From positions 503,577 to 567,576 of the forward strand of contig NZ_CSTD01000002.1 of the NCBI RefSeq assembly GCF_001053185.1: a stretch of DNA of 64,000 nt. The letters are read 5' to 3'. Shown piece after piece: positions 8,915-17,824 of the stretch (positions are counted from its first letter, which is position 1; the number at the start of each line of letters is the position of its first letter). The position numbers were made by a program, and so were the translations under genes. The notes under the pieces were generated by a model. The model saw nothing but the letters and a program-made list of their open reading frames with translations, had not been told where the DNA came from and did no database searches. The stretch is from Mycobacterium bohemicum DSM 44277 (GTDB lineage Bacteria; Actinomycetota; Actinomycetes; Mycobacteriales; Mycobacteriaceae).

Positions 8915-9784
8915 ATGCGCAAGGCTGCGGAACCGTTCTCCATCGAGGGGCCCGGAGGCGTCCGTATCGTCGCCGATCGCCTCGGCGATCCGTCGGCGCG
9001 GGCGGTGGTGTTCCTGCACGGTGGCGGGCAAACCCGCCGCTCGTGGGGCAAAGCCGCCGCCGCGGTGGCCGAGCGGGGTTGGCAGGCCGTCACGATCGAC
9101 CTGCGCGGCCACGGGGAGTCGGACTGGTCGAGCGAAGGCGATTACCGTGTCACCAGCTTCGCCGCTGACGTTGCCGAGGTGCTGCGCGAGCTGCCCCCGC
9201 GACCGGTACTGGTGGGCGCCTCGCTGGGTGGGTTCACCTCGATGCTGCTCGCGGGCGAAATCTCACCGGGCATCGCCAGCGCCGTGGTCCTGGTCGACAT
9301 CGTGCCGAACATGGACCAGTCGGGCGCGAACCGGATCCACGCCTTCATGTCCGACCGGGTCGAATCCGGCTTCGGGTCGCTGGACGAGGTCGCCGACGCG
9401 ATCGCCGAATACAACCCGCACCGCCCCCGGCCCACGGACCTGGAGGGGCTCACCGCAAACCTGCGCCGGCGCGGCGACCGCTGGTACTGGCACTGGGATC
9501 CGCAGTTCATCAGCGGCACCGCGGCCGCGCCCCCGTTCGAGGTGACCGACCCCGACCGCATGCACGCGGCGGTGGAGACGATCCTGGGTGGGGGCGTGCC
9601 GATGCTCCTGGTTCGTGGGCAAATGAGCGACCTGGTCAGCCAGGAGCGCGCCGACGAATTCCTCGCCCGCTTTCCGCAGGTGGAGTTCACCGATGTCCGC
9701 GGTGCCGGGCACATGGTGGCCGGGGACCGCAATGACATCTTCGCCGGCGCCGTGCTGGACTTTTTGGCACGCCACGTCGGCTAG
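8915..9784 (+). CDS. Alpha/beta hydrolase
   Basis: A 289-residue alpha/beta-hydrolase. HGGG (35-38) forms the oxyanion hole, the nucleophile elbow GASLGG puts Ser at 103, and the late GAGHMVAGD supplies the catalytic His. DLRGHGESDW follows strand 4 as in epoxide hydrolase/haloperoxidase-like members. No signal peptide, so cytoplasmic. ATG 8915 is chosen because the -10-like TACTAT sits just upstream. Substrate unknown; peroxidase, esterase or C-C hydrolase activity are all possible. Confidence 0.82.
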   Translation: MRKAAEPFSIEGPGGVRIVADRLGDPSARAVVFLHGGGQTRRSWGKAAAAVAERGWQAVTIDLRGHGESDWSSEGDYRVTSFAADVAEVLRELPPRPVLVGASLGGFTSMLLAGEISPGIASAVVLVDIVPNMDQSGANRIHAFMSDRVESGFGSLDEVADAIAEYNPHRPRPTDLEGLTANLRRRGDRWYWHWDPQFISGTAAAPPFEVTDPDRMHAAVETILGGGVPMLLVRGQMSDLVSQERADEFLARFPQVEFTDVRGAGHMVAGDRNDIFAGAVLDFLARHVG

Positions 9785-9786
9785 CG

Positions 9787-9812
9787 ACCGCCACCAGGAC
9801 GCTGGTGGTCGG
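9787..9812 (+). terminator. Short hairpin after the hydrolase gene
   Basis: CCACCAG (9791-9797) and CTGGTGG (9802-9808) form a perfect 7-bp stem with the 4-nt loop gacg, just after the stop at 9784. There is no clear U-tract, as is common in mycobacteria. Confidence 0.35.
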
Positions 9813-9905
9813 CCAAAAGCGTTCGCGCGGCGCGACTCCGGGCTCGCCTTGCCAATCGGTCGGTATTCGACTGTAATCACTTCCCGGCAGGAGGGAGGAG
9901 GCGGC

Positions 9906-10553
9906 GTGGCCATACCGTGGTTGCGGGGGCTGGGAGTGGTCGGTGCCGCGGTGCTGGCGGCGACGACGTTCGCCAAGCCCGCCCTGGCGGCGGCGCCACC
10001 CACGCCCGGCATCGAGGTCGACGACGAAAACGGCAGGTGCACAGCGGGTTTCGCGGCCCAGGGCAGGGACGGCGGCTATTACCTGATGACCAGCGGCCAC
10101 TGCGACGCGCATGACGGCTCGGATTGGACGTACGCGGACGGCGTGCCGCTCGGACGGATCACCGCCAGCGAGCAGGACGGCGACAAGAGAGACGCGGCGA
10201 TCATCCGTCTCGGGCCAGGTGTCGGTGAGCCCACCGGCGACGTGGACGGCCGGTACCCGGTCCGGGACGTCCTGGGCGCGGCGCAGATCACGGTGGGCAT
10301 GCCGTTCTGCAAGGTCGGAGCCGTCACCGGTGAGACGTGCGGTGCCGTCAAGAGCGTCGACGGCGACCTGGTCGAAGCCAGCGTGTACAGCCTCAACGGT
10401 GACAGCGGCAGTCCCGGTTTCGTGAAGAACTCCGACGGCACCGTGAGTGCCGTCGGCCTCCTGATGTCCTCGCCCGACAACGACGACTACACGACGGACT
10501 TCGTGTTGGTTCAGCCGCTGCTCGGCAGGTGGGGCCTGCACATCCTGCCCTGA
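9906..10553 (+). CDS. Secreted trypsin-like (chymotrypsin-fold) serine protease
   Basis: A 215-residue precursor with a signal peptide cleaved near ALA-AAP (about residue 29). The triad is visible: His65 in TSGHC, Asp96 in KRDAAIIRL and Ser167 in NGDSGSPGF, with Cys pairs around His65 and near 135-145 as in streptogrisin-type enzymes. It has no pro-domain or PDZ domain. GTG 9906 follows a purine-rich GGAGGGAGGAGG ribosome site. The product should act outside the membrane; its target is unknown. Confidence 0.82.
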   Translation: MAIPWLRGLGVVGAAVLAATTFAKPALAAAPPTPGIEVDDENGRCTAGFAAQGRDGGYYLMTSGHCDAHDGSDWTYADGVPLGRITASEQDGDKRDAAIIRLGPGVGEPTGDVDGRYPVRDVLGAAQITVGMPFCKVGAVTGETCGAVKSVDGDLVEASVYSLNGDSGSPGFVKNSDGTVSAVGLLMSSPDNDDYTTDFVLVQPLLGRWGLHILP

Positions 10554-10695
10554 CGAGGGACGCCTCGCCACGCGAGATTGCACGTTTGCGAATTTCGGCG
10601 CGGGGTATACGCGCAGAGGCATTTTGGGCGGACCAACTATGCTTCGCCTGCGCCCATTCGTATCAACGGTGCCAGGGAGTCGAAGGAGAGTGCCA

Positions 10696-11166
10696 GTGAA
10701 GCGTGGGATCGTGCTGGGTGTGGCCGGCGTGGCCGTGGCGATCGCCGCCTGCGCCGGCTGTTCGGGCAACAAGTCCAACACCGGCTCATCGAGCTCGGCC
10801 TCGGCGCCGGCGGCGGCGGGCACGCAGGTCATCGTCGACGGGCAGAACCAGAACGTCACCGGGCAGGTCACCTGCAATTCGGCGAACGGCGTCACCACCA
10901 TCGGCATCGGTGACGCGACCGCTGGGCTCGGCGCGGTCGTCAGTAACGACAACCCGCCGATCGTCCACTCGGTGGGCCTGGGCAACGTCAACGGCGTCGC
11001 ACTCGGTTTCTCCGACGCCGCCCCCAACCAGGGCAGCAACGCCGGGGCTGCGGTGAACGGCAAGACGTACGCGATCAAGGGCACTGCCACCGGGACCGAT
11101 ATGAGCGATCCCAACCAGCCGAAGCCGGTGACCAAGTCATTCGAGATGGACGTGACCTGCCCCTAA
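10696..11166 (+). CDS. 19-kDa LpqH-family lipoprotein
   Basis: A 156-residue protein. After the lipoprotein signal come the family features: NKSNTGSSSS linker, VIVDGQNQNVTGQVTCNSANG, IGIGDATAGLGAVV, SVGLGNVNGVALGF, KGTATGTDM and the terminal SFEMDVTCP. These match the M. tuberculosis 19-kDa antigen closely, including the paired cysteines. The lipobox is ambiguous: Cys19 (IAAC) and Cys22 (CAGC) could each be lipidated. GTG 10696 follows AGGAG. It may be LpqH itself or a paralogue. It is exported and membrane-anchored, and the family are TLR2 ligands. Confidence 0.85.
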   Translation: MKRGIVLGVAGVAVAIAACAGCSGNKSNTGSSSSASAPAAAGTQVIVDGQNQNVTGQVTCNSANGVTTIGIGDATAGLGAVVSNDNPPIVHSVGLGNVNGVALGFSDAAPNQGSNAGAAVNGKTYAIKGTATGTDMSDPNQPKPVTKSFEMDVTCP

Positions 11167-11200
11167 GCGCAGGTCATCGACACCCAGGAGGGGCGCAAGT

Positions 11201-12091
11201 ATGTCTGTGAATCGTGTCGTGAGCGCGGCGGCGGTCGCCTTGGGCGTGAGCCTGTCGGCGATGACGCTGGCACCCGGCCTCGCGAATTCCGCTCCGATGG
11301 ACCCGCCCCCGCCCTGCCCGAATTGCCACGGCGGTGGTGGCGGCGGGGGAAACCCGGGTGGCGGCGGCGGGGGTAATCCCGGCGGAGGCGCGGGCGGCGG
11401 GCCGCAGAGCGCGCCGCCGCAAACCCACGATGCGCCGCCGCCGCAGAATCCCGAGCCGCAGCAGACGCAGAATCCCCAGCCGCAGCAGACCCAGAACCAG
11501 GCGCCGCAGCAGACCCAGAACCAGCAGCCGCAGCAGACCCAGAACCCTCAGCAGCAGACCCAGAACCAGGCGCCGCAGCAGACGCAGAATCCCCAGCCGC
11601 AGCAGACCCCGAACCAGCCGCCGCAGACGCAGGGCAACGGGCCGCGGACGGGCGAACCCTGGGAGTCGCCCAACCGGGGCCCCTCGGGCCCGCCGAACGG
11701 GCAGACCAATGCGCCGGGCGGACCGAGCAACTCGCCGGCCGGAGGCCCGCAGAATCAGCCGCCCGACCGCAACGCGCGCCCGGTGCTCAATCCGCCGAGC
11801 ACGCAGCCGCCGCATCCGCCCTATGTCTCGCGCCACGACGTCGTCAGCGCCAGCGCGCAGATCGGCGGCCCCGGTGGCGCGGACGTCCAGTTCAACGTGG
11901 TGGGCCGCGGCGCGCCGCCGCCTCCCGGCGGCTGGAACCGGCCGTGGGCCGGACCGCCGCGCGACGTGGTGGCTGCCCGGGCCGACTTCGGCCCGTTCAA
12001 CTACGACACCTTCACCGTCATCCCGGTCTTCAACTGGCAGTACGGCGGCTGGGGTTACTGGTTCTTCGGGGACTGGATTCCGCTGTACTGA
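11201..12091 (+). CDS. Secreted Pro/Gln/Asn-rich repeat protein
   Basis: A 296-residue protein with a signal peptide (cleavage near NSA-PMD, about 31), a CPNCH motif, a glycine tract, then about ten copies of a short PQQTQN-type repeat at roughly residues 85-140, a Pro/Asn-rich linker, and a folded C-terminal part ending in the aromatic WGYWFFGDWIPLY. AGGAGG precedes the ATG. The layout suggests an exposed or wall-spanning stalk with a terminal domain. Function unknown. The repeat region is prone to slippage, so its length may vary between strains. Confidence 0.78.
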   Translation: MSVNRVVSAAAVALGVSLSAMTLAPGLANSAPMDPPPPCPNCHGGGGGGGNPGGGGGGNPGGGAGGGPQSAPPQTHDAPPPQNPEPQQTQNPQPQQTQNQAPQQTQNQQPQQTQNPQQQTQNQAPQQTQNPQPQQTPNQPPQTQGNGPRTGEPWESPNRGPSGPPNGQTNAPGGPSNSPAGGPQNQPPDRNARPVLNPPSTQPPHPPYVSRHDVVSASAQIGGPGGADVQFNVVGRGAPPPPGGWNRPWAGPPRDVVAARADFGPFNYDTFTVIPVFNWQYGGWGYWFFGDWIPLY

Positions 12092-12106
12092 CGGCGGATC
12101 CGCCGT

Positions 12107-12140
12107 GCAGGCCGTCCCGGGTGAAACCGGGGCGGCCTGC
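12107..12140 (+). terminator. GC-rich hairpin terminator
   Basis: GCAGGCCGTCCCGG (12107-12120) pairs with CCGGGGCGGCCTGC (12127-12140) at 13 of 14 positions plus one G-U, with the loop GTGAAA. It lies 16 bp after the repeat-protein stop and has no T-tract. Confidence 0.6.
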
Positions 12141-12237
12141 ATCGCGTTGCGGCGACACGGATTCCGTGTGCGCGGGGTGCTAATCTTCCCGGCGCGCCTC
12201 GTTCGCAGCGGCGCGGCCAATCGAGAGTAGGACCACG

Positions 12238-13008
12238 TTGGACGGACGTTTCGTCAGGCTCGGTCGCGACGGCGGCTGTCTGACCGTCGAGCTGATCAAC
12301 TCCAAGCCACTCAACATCATTGGCAGCGGGGCGATCGCGGAGCTGGCCGGGGCGTTCCGCTCGCTCGGGTCCGACGACGACGTGCGGGTGGTGGTGCTGC
12401 GCGGGTCGGGGGAGAAGGCGTTCATCGGCGGCGCCGACATCAACGAGATGGTCGCATTGGAACGCGCCAGCGCCGAGGTGTTCATCCGCGGCCTGGCGAA
12501 CCTGTGCGAGGCCATCCGTGCGTGCCCGGCTCCCGTCATCGCCCGGCTCGCGGGCTGGTGCCTCGGCGGTGGCCTGGAAGTCGCGATGTCGTGCGACCTG
12601 CGCATCGCGGAGACCGGCGCCAAATTCGGGATGCCGGAAGTCGCGGTCGGGATCCCGTCGGTGATTCATTCGGCGTTGATGCCCGCGCTGATCGGCGCGT
12701 CCCACACGGCCTGGCTGTTGATGACCGGCGAGACCATCGACGCCCAGACGGCGGCCACATGGGGGCTGGTGCACGAGGTCGTGGCGCCCGAGGCGCTCGA
12801 CCGGCGCATCGCCGAGCTCACGGCGAAGTTCACCGGTTTCGGCCCGCAGGCGGTGCGGCAGCAGAAGCGGATGCTCAACAAGTGGTTCGACATGTCGGTG
12901 CACGGGGCCATCGAAGACAGCGTCGAGCAGTTCGGGCTCGCGTTCCTCACAGGTGAACCGCAGCACCACATGCGGGCGTTTCTCTCCCGCAAGGGCGGCA
13001 AAAGCTAA
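12238..13008 (+). CDS. Enoyl-CoA hydratase/isomerase family
   Basis: A 256-residue crotonase of normal length. First oxyanion segment: GEKAFIGGADINEM; second: LAGWCLGGGLEVAMSCDLRIA; the helix GMPEVAVGIPS carries the Glu used by hydratases, and the C-terminal CoA-contact helix is present (QAVRQQKRMLNKWF). The start is the TTG at 12238 with AGGA upstream. It stands between the hairpin at 12107 and a convergent transglycosylase gene. Specificity is not determined. Confidence 0.85.
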   Translation: MDGRFVRLGRDGGCLTVELINSKPLNIIGSGAIAELAGAFRSLGSDDDVRVVVLRGSGEKAFIGGADINEMVALERASAEVFIRGLANLCEAIRACPAPVIARLAGWCLGGGLEVAMSCDLRIAETGAKFGMPEVAVGIPSVIHSALMPALIGASHTAWLLMTGETIDAQTAATWGLVHEVVAPEALDRRIAELTAKFTGFGPQAVRQQKRMLNKWFDMSVHGAIEDSVEQFGLAFLTGEPQHHMRAFLSRKGGKS

Positions 13009-13080
13009 GCGCCAGTTGACTATTGGTGATAGAAGAGGCACCCGGTCGGTCGGACCCCGCCGGCATCCCGTGGCGGCCGG

Positions 13081-14076
13081 TCACTGCGGGTGGGCCGCCA
13101 GATACTCGCCGACCGGGATCGGCGACGATTCGGCGTAACCGATGGGCAGCAACACATCCCCGGCGGTGGTGGAGTAGTAGACGTCCCACCGGTAGTAGCC
13201 GGCGAACGCGGCCGGATCCGACGCGATCAACGCGGCGTATTGGTCGACCGCCTGCACATATTGGTGCGCGTGGTTGTAGTGGTAGATCGCGCCATCACGA
13301 TCGCTGCCAAAGCCATTCGCTGCGAGGTAGCGGCCCGCGGCCATGATGCTGTCGTGGGGCGAATTGATATCGCCCCCCTGGGCGTAGGCGGCGAACGTCG
13401 ACGGCAGGAATTGCATCGGCCCTTCGGCGCCGGCGGCGCTCGTGCCGACGATGCTGCCGAAACGCGTCTCCACCAAATTGACGGCGGCCAGGTAATTCCA
13501 GCCGACACCGGACTCCGCCTCCGCCGCGTGGTAGTAACCCAGCAGCTCGTCGGCCGGGGCGGGCGGCGCGATGCGCCAGGGCGGCAGCGTGTCTTTGGCG
13601 GGCGTCATCGCCTGCAGCTGTCGACGGGCGTCGACGTTGCGGTCGTAGACGTCGAGTAACTCCGCCGGGATTCGCGGCCGCGCGATCGCATCCCATTCGG
13701 GATGCCGCCCGATTGCGCGGTAGGCCGCCTGCTCGCGGTGGGCCGCCGCCGTCAGCGCCGGCTCGGCCGTCGACGGGTCCCGCAGCGCCCGCTCGTCGGC
13801 GACGAGGTCGTCGGCCAGCTGGGCCGGATCCGACGCGAGTTGGGGCTGGACGCCCTCGGGCGGGCGCGGTGCCGCGGGCGGGGTCCGTGACGCCAGCGGG
13901 GTGGCGGCCGCCGTGGGGGCGTTCGGGGCGGTGGCGGGTGTCGCCTGTCGCACCGCAGTCGGTCCCGCGCATGCCGCGAGCGCGACCATGGCGGCCAGGA
14001 TCGGTGGCCCGGCGCGTCGCATCCCTGCGACGCCGGCGGCAGCTCGGCTTCGGCTCACGGCGGTGACAACTCTCAT
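13081..14076 (-). CDS. Lytic transglycosylase, probable lipoprotein
   Basis: A protein of up to 331 residues. The N-terminus has a hydrophobic signal ending in LAACAG, a good lipobox, then a Pro/Ala/Thr-rich linker. The C-terminal half is an SLT-like domain: catalytic Glu in NLVETRFGSIVG, then SAAGAEGPMQFLPSTFAAY and DSIMAAGRYLAANG. Such enzymes cleave peptidoglycan glycan strands outside the membrane. ATG 14076 is used; ATG 14022 (MRRAGPPIL) would give a more typical lipoprotein signal and is the main alternative. Confidence 0.8.
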   Translation of the reverse strand: MRVVTAVSRSRAAAGVAGMRRAGPPILAAMVALAACAGPTAVRQATPATAPNAPTAAATPLASRTPPAAPRPPEGVQPQLASDPAQLADDLVADERALRDPSTAEPALTAAAHREQAAYRAIGRHPEWDAIARPRIPAELLDVYDRNVDARRQLQAMTPAKDTLPPWRIAPPAPADELLGYYHAAEAESGVGWNYLAAVNLVETRFGSIVGTSAAGAEGPMQFLPSTFAAYAQGGDINSPHDSIMAAGRYLAANGFGSDRDGAIYHYNHAHQYVQAVDQYAALIASDPAAFAGYYRWDVYYSTTAGDVLLPIGYAESSPIPVGEYLAAHPQ

Positions 14077-14263
14077 GCGCTGGGCAACATCCACAGAAAA
14101 GCCTAGAGCCTCGGTTCGCGGGTCTCGATCTTGGCGACGTAGCAGCCAGGACGACGACGCGCAGCGGTTGTGAGCCGGATCGCCGAGGGGTATTTTTTTG
14201 GTTGATCGGGTCCGCGCTTCACATTTCCGCCACGATCCCGACTGGGGGAGTCGGAGACATTTG

Positions 14264-14437
14264 ATGAACATTGCTTCGCTGAAACAAAATTTGTACGAGT
14301 TCGCCGTCGAATTGCGCCAGTTGGCCTACACGATGCCCGGTGGGCACGAAGACCCTCTTGTGCACCTGAGTGAGCGGATGATCGACTGCGCCAAGCAGGT
14401 GGTCGCCGACGGGGCGCCGGTGAAGGGGGCCTTGTAG
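14264..14437 (+). CDS. Small hypothetical protein
   Basis: A 57-residue protein starting MNIASLKQNLYEFAVELRQ and containing PGGHEDPLVHLSERMIDCAK. It is probably helical, cytoplasmic, with one Cys. GGGGGAG and GGAG lie 10-20 nt upstream of ATG 14264. It is convergent with the DUF732 gene only 4 bp away. No family recognised. Confidence 0.5.
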   Translation: MNIASLKQNLYEFAVELRQLAYTMPGGHEDPLVHLSERMIDCAKQVVADGAPVKGAL

Positions 14438-14441
14438 CTCC

Positions 14442-14747
14442 CTACGGGTTGTTCTGCATGGCGCACTGCACGACCGCGTCGGCGAGGTTCTGGTCGAAAC
14501 CCATCTGGTTGACTTTCTGAGCTTCGGCGGCGGGGGAGGCACCGGACTTGATGTCCATCTCGACAAGCCGGGCGAGCTGCAGACTCTGTGGGTCCGGATT
14601 GCTCAATGGGACTTGCTTGACGCTTCCCACGCAACGACGGTAACCGCTGATGTCGGCATGAGCGGACGGCGCGATCAGCGCAAGCGGGTCAAGAACGGCG
14701 ACGGCGGCGGCTATACCGACCGCCGCGGCGACGCGGGTCATACGCAT
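14442..14747 (-). CDS. Secreted DUF732-like protein
   Basis: A 101-residue precursor with a signal peptide cleaved after SAHA (about residue 32), followed by a small helical domain with two cysteines (YRRCVGSV and VVQCAMQNN) and the pattern SLQLARLVEMDIKSGASPAAEA. This size, cysteine placement and C-terminus resemble mycobacterial DUF732 exported proteins. Function unknown. The plus-strand translation at 14613-14834 is a shadow. Confidence 0.68.
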   Translation of the reverse strand: MRMTRVAAAVGIAAAVAVLDPLALIAPSAHADISGYRRCVGSVKQVPLSNPDPQSLQLARLVEMDIKSGASPAAEAQKVNQMGFDQNLADAVVQCAMQNNP

Positions 14748-14853
14748 GACCCATGGTATCGCCGCGCATGCCCACGGCAAAGGGTCGTCGGGATCGGTGA
14801 CGAGTACCTGTGCGCACCGGCGAGAGCATCGTAATGCGTTGCGGTGCAAAGCT

Positions 14854-15771
14854 TTAAGCGCTCAACGGACGGCCCGCGGTCGACATCGCCCCCGGCGCCG
14901 GTGAAGGATGGGTGCGGTGATCATCGCCGTCGATCTCGGCAAGACGTCCTGCCGGGCCGCCGCGGGCGGCCGGCGGGCCGAGGGAGCGGGCGCGCCGGGA
15001 CTCGCATCGCCCGGCGGCGTGCGGGCCGCGGAGGCGGCGATCGTGGCCGTGGCCGGCGACATGGCGCGCGATCTGGGCCCGGTCGACGAGGCGATCGTGG
15101 GCGCCGCCGGTGCCCTTGCGGCGCCGCGCGCGGCGCGCGCACTGGGCGAGGCGCTGCTGGCCGCGCTGGGGGTCGAGCGCGTCGCCGTGACCAGCGACGC
15201 CGTTGCGGGGCGCGGGTGAACCGGGCGCCGGCGCCTCGACCGCTTCGGAGGCCGCGGGAGGCGGTTGATCCTGGCTGCGTTCCTCCGGCCGGCGCGGAGC
15301 CCAGACCTCGTCGCCCAGCTCGTCGGGGATTAGCCACATCAGCAGCGCGAAATTGGCGACCGCCAGCACACCGTGCAGCACGATGTCGGCCGCGTGGAAC
15401 CCAAAAGGCGTCGGCCTTGAGCGCGCCGTGGCGACACTGGTGACAAACAACAGGATCGTGTAGGCGACGGCGCTCGACGCGGTCACGACGACCGCCGCGC
15501 GGCGCCTGCCCACGGCCACGATGGCGACCACGCCAAACGCCACCAGCATCGTGTTGTGCGGCCAGGTGGAGGCCAGGCCGAGAAATTTGGCGCCGGTGGG
15601 GCCGGCATGCGGGTGCAGCATATCCGCGATCAAGCCGCCGATGCCCAACGCGCACACCAGCACGCCTTGCGCCAGCAGCATCCAACGCCCACTGTGAAAA
15701 CGCCCCGGGTCCATGGGGACTCTCCGTAGGCCGGACGTCTTTCCCGGGACCGGTCCCGCCGTCATCGGCAT
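14854..15771 (-). CDS. Four-helix membrane protein with aberrant C-terminal extension
   Basis: Residues about 25-150 hold four hydrophobic segments (GRWMLLAQGVLVCALGIGGL, the TMLVAFGVVAIVAVG region, AAVVVTASSAVAYTILLFV, VLHGVLAVANFALLMWLI), like DUF4383-type membrane proteins. After the Pro-rich PEERSQDQPPPAASEAVEAP the frame continues for about 115 Arg/Gly/His-rich residues that are antisense to a kinase fragment on the other strand and look non-native. A deletion probably removed the original stop. GGGAGG lies 7 nt before ATG 15771. Confidence 0.6.
   Translation of the reverse strand: MPMTAGPVPGKTSGLRRVPMDPGRFHSGRWMLLAQGVLVCALGIGGLIADMLHPHAGPTGAKFLGLASTWPHNTMLVAFGVVAIVAVGRRRAAVVVTASSAVAYTILLFVTSVATARSRPTPFGFHAADIVLHGVLAVANFALLMWLIPDELGDEVWAPRRPEERSQDQPPPAASEAVEAPAPGSPAPRNGVAGHGDALDPQRGQQRLAQCARRARRRKGTGGAHDRLVDRAQIARHVAGHGHDRRLRGPHAAGRCESRRARSLGPPAARGGPAGRLAEIDGDDHRTHPSPAPGAMSTAGRPLSA
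14908..15219 (+). pseudogene. Truncated BadF/BadG-type ATPase (N-acetylglucosamine-kinase-like)
   Basis: A 103-residue fragment beginning MGAVIIAVDLGKTSCRAA, the phosphate-1 loop of the ASKHA sugar-kinase/BadF fold, followed by VDEAIVGAAGAL and LGVERVAVTSDAV, typical of the first half of about 300-residue GlcNAc-kinase-like proteins. It stops four codons after SDAV, where the family continues into the phosphate-2 motif. The C-terminal two thirds are missing, so the product cannot be active. The break at about 15207 is also where the opposing membrane gene becomes abnormal. Confidence 0.65.
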
Positions 15772-15845
15772 CGCTGTACCTCCCACCAAATAGCCCGATG
15801 ACTCCGCCTACCCGCTATTGGCCGGATTACACCGGCGCCGCGCGG

Positions 15846-16865
15846 TTACCCCGCAACCCGCGCGCGGGCCAGGTCGAGGGCGATGTCGATGAGCAGGTCC
15901 TCCTGTCCGCCGACCAGGCCGCGGCGCCCGGCTTCGACCAGAAGGGCTCGCGCATCGACGTCGAACCGTTCGGCGGTTGCCTCGGCGTGCCGCAAGAAGC
16001 TGGAGTACACGCCGGCGAAGCCGAGCGTCAAGGTCTCCCGGTCGACGCGCACGGGCCGCTCCTGTAGCGGGCGCACCAAGTCGTCGGCGGCGTCTTCCAG
16101 GGCGTTGAGATCGCAACGGTGCCGCCAGCCCATCCGGGTGGCCGCCGCGACGAAGACCTCCAGCGGCGCGTTGCCGGCCCCGGCGCCCATGCCCGTCAGC
16201 GACGCATCGACACGGCGACAGCCGCGCTCGACCGCCACGATCGAATTCGCCACGCCCAGAGCCATGTTGTGGTGGGCGTGGATGCCGACTTCGGTTGTGC
16301 CGTGCAGGCTTTGGCGGACCGCGTCGACCCGCTCGGCGACGTCGCGCATCGTCATGGCGCCACCGGAGTCGACGACGTAGATGCACCCCGCGCCGTATCC
16401 CTCCATCAGGACGGCCTGTTCGGCCAGCGCCCGCGGGGTGGTCATGTGGCTCATCATGAGGAACCCGACGGTGTCCATGCCGAGGTCGCGCGCCGCGGCG
16501 ATGTGATGGGCGGAGATGTCGGCCTCCGTACAGTGCGTCGCCACGCGCACGACGCCGGCGCCCGCCCGGTGGGCGGCGGCGAGGTCGCGCACCGTCCCGA
16601 TGCCCGGCAGCACCAGCGTTGCGACCTTTGCCTTTTCGACGACGCCGGCTACGGCTTCGATCCACTCCAGATCGGTGTGGGCGCCGAATCCGTAGACGCA
16701 GCTGGACCCGGACAGCCCGTCGCCGTGGGCGACCTCGATCGAGTCCACGCCGGCCGCATCCAGCGCCCGGGCGATGGCGGTCACCTGTTCCAGGGTGTAC
16801 TGGTGCCGGACGGCGTGCATGCCGTCGCGCAGGGTGACGTCGCTGATGTGGAGCGGCTCCGTCAT
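15846..16865 (-). CDS. 4-hydroxy-2-oxovalerate aldolase (MhpE/HsaF type)
   Basis: A 339-residue HMGL-like TIM barrel. The N-terminal [12 protein letters not shown] holds the metal-binding Asp and catalytic Arg, [13 protein letters not shown] the two metal His residues, and [13 protein letters not shown] the family Gly loop. It splits 4-hydroxy-2-oxoacids to pyruvate plus an aldehyde that is channelled to the acylating dehydrogenase. Its ATG overlaps the stop of that gene (ATGA), as expected for a bifunctional complex. It is the last step of the meta-cleavage pathway encoded here. Confidence 0.92.
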   Translation of the reverse strand: MTEPLHISDVTLRDGMHAVRHQYTLEQVTAIARALDAAGVDSIEVAHGDGLSGSSCVYGFGAHTDLEWIEAVAGVVEKAKVATLVLPGIGTVRDLAAAHRAGAGVVRVATHCTEADISAHHIAAARDLGMDTVGFLMMSHMTTPRALAEQAVLMEGYGAGCIYVVDSGGAMTMRDVAERVDAVRQSLHGTTEVGIHAHHNMALGVANSIVAVERGCRRVDASLTGMGAGAGNAPLEVFVAAATRMGWRHRCDLNALEDAADDLVRPLQERPVRVDRETLTLGFAGVYSSFLRHAEATAERFDVDARALLVEAGRRGLVGGQEDLLIDIALDLARARVAG

Positions 16866-17809
16866 AGCGAGACTCCGGTCATCGAGTGGGCGGCGATGCG
16901 TTCCGCCGTGGCCAGGGCGGCCGACGTCATGATGTCGAGGTTGCCGGCGTACGGGGGCAGATAGTCGGCGGCTCCGGTCACCTGCAGCATCACGGTGACC
17001 CGGGTGCCGATGAACTTCCCGGTTTCCGGGATGTGCAGCGGCCGGTCGGGGCCGAACGTCTCGAACTGGACGGGCCTGGTGAGCCGGTAACCAGGCACAT
17101 ACCGGGTGACCCGGTCGACCATCGCGGCGATCGAGGCCTCGACGGCCGCGTGGTCACAGTCCCCCTCGACCAGGCAGTAGACAGTGTTGCGCATGAGGAT
17201 CGGGGGATCGGCCGGGTTGAGGATGATCACGGCCTTGCTTCGCTGCGCTCCGCCAACGGTTTTCAGCGCGGTGGCGGTCGTCTCGGTGAACTCGTCGATG
17301 TTGGCCCGCGTCCCCGGACCGGCCGACTTCGACGAGATGGACGAGACGATCTCGGCGTAGGACACCAGTGCCGCGTCGTTGACCGCAGCGACGATCGGCA
17401 CGGTGGCCTGGCCCCCGCAGGTCACCATGTTGAGGTTCGCCGCGTCGATATGGTCTTCCAGGTTGACCACCGGCACGCAGAAGGGGCCGATCGCTGCGGG
17501 GGTGAGGTCGAGAACGCGCACGTCTGTGTCGCGCAACAGGTTCCAGTGCCTGGCGTGCGCGCCCGCGCTGGTGGCGTCGAACACCAGCCGGACGTCGTCG
17601 AAGTGCGGCATGGCCAGCAGGCCGTCGACGCCGTCCGAAGACGCTCGGACACCAAGACTTTTCGCCCTCGCCAGCCCGTCGGACCCCGGGTCTATGCCTA
17701 TCATCGCCGCCACAGCCAGCGGTCCGGCGCTGCGGAGAACCTTCAGCATGAGGTCGGTGCCGATATTGCCGGACCCGATGATGGCGACCGGGAATCGTTC
17801 TTTTCTCAT
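16862..17809 (-). CDS. Acetaldehyde dehydrogenase, acylating (MhpF/HsaG type)
   Basis: A 315-residue CoA-acylating aldehyde dehydrogenase. Rossmann motif [12 protein letters not shown] is at residues 10-21 and the catalytic Cys is in [12 protein letters not shown] (about 133). It converts acetaldehyde (or propanal) with CoA and NAD to the acyl-CoA and forms a channelling complex with the aldolase encoded next to it. It sits between hydratase and aldolase genes in the order hydratase-dehydrogenase-aldolase, the usual actinobacterial order. Confidence 0.92.
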   Translation of the reverse strand: MRKERFPVAIIGSGNIGTDLMLKVLRSAGPLAVAAMIGIDPGSDGLARAKSLGVRASSDGVDGLLAMPHFDDVRLVFDATSAGAHARHWNLLRDTDVRVLDLTPAAIGPFCVPVVNLEDHIDAANLNMVTCGGQATVPIVAAVNDAALVSYAEIVSSISSKSAGPGTRANIDEFTETTATALKTVGGAQRSKAVIILNPADPPILMRNTVYCLVEGDCDHAAVEASIAAMVDRVTRYVPGYRLTRPVQFETFGPDRPLHIPETGKFIGTRVTVMLQVTGAADYLPPYAGNLDIMTSAALATAERIAAHSMTGVSL

Positions 17810-17824
17810 GGAATCTCTCCTGGA

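Noticed and set aside
11334-12230. Arg-rich plus-strand frame overlapping the Pro/Gln-rich secreted protein
   Set aside because: The signal peptide, ribosome site and repeats belong to the frame starting at 11201; the other frame only reflects the same repeats read out of phase.
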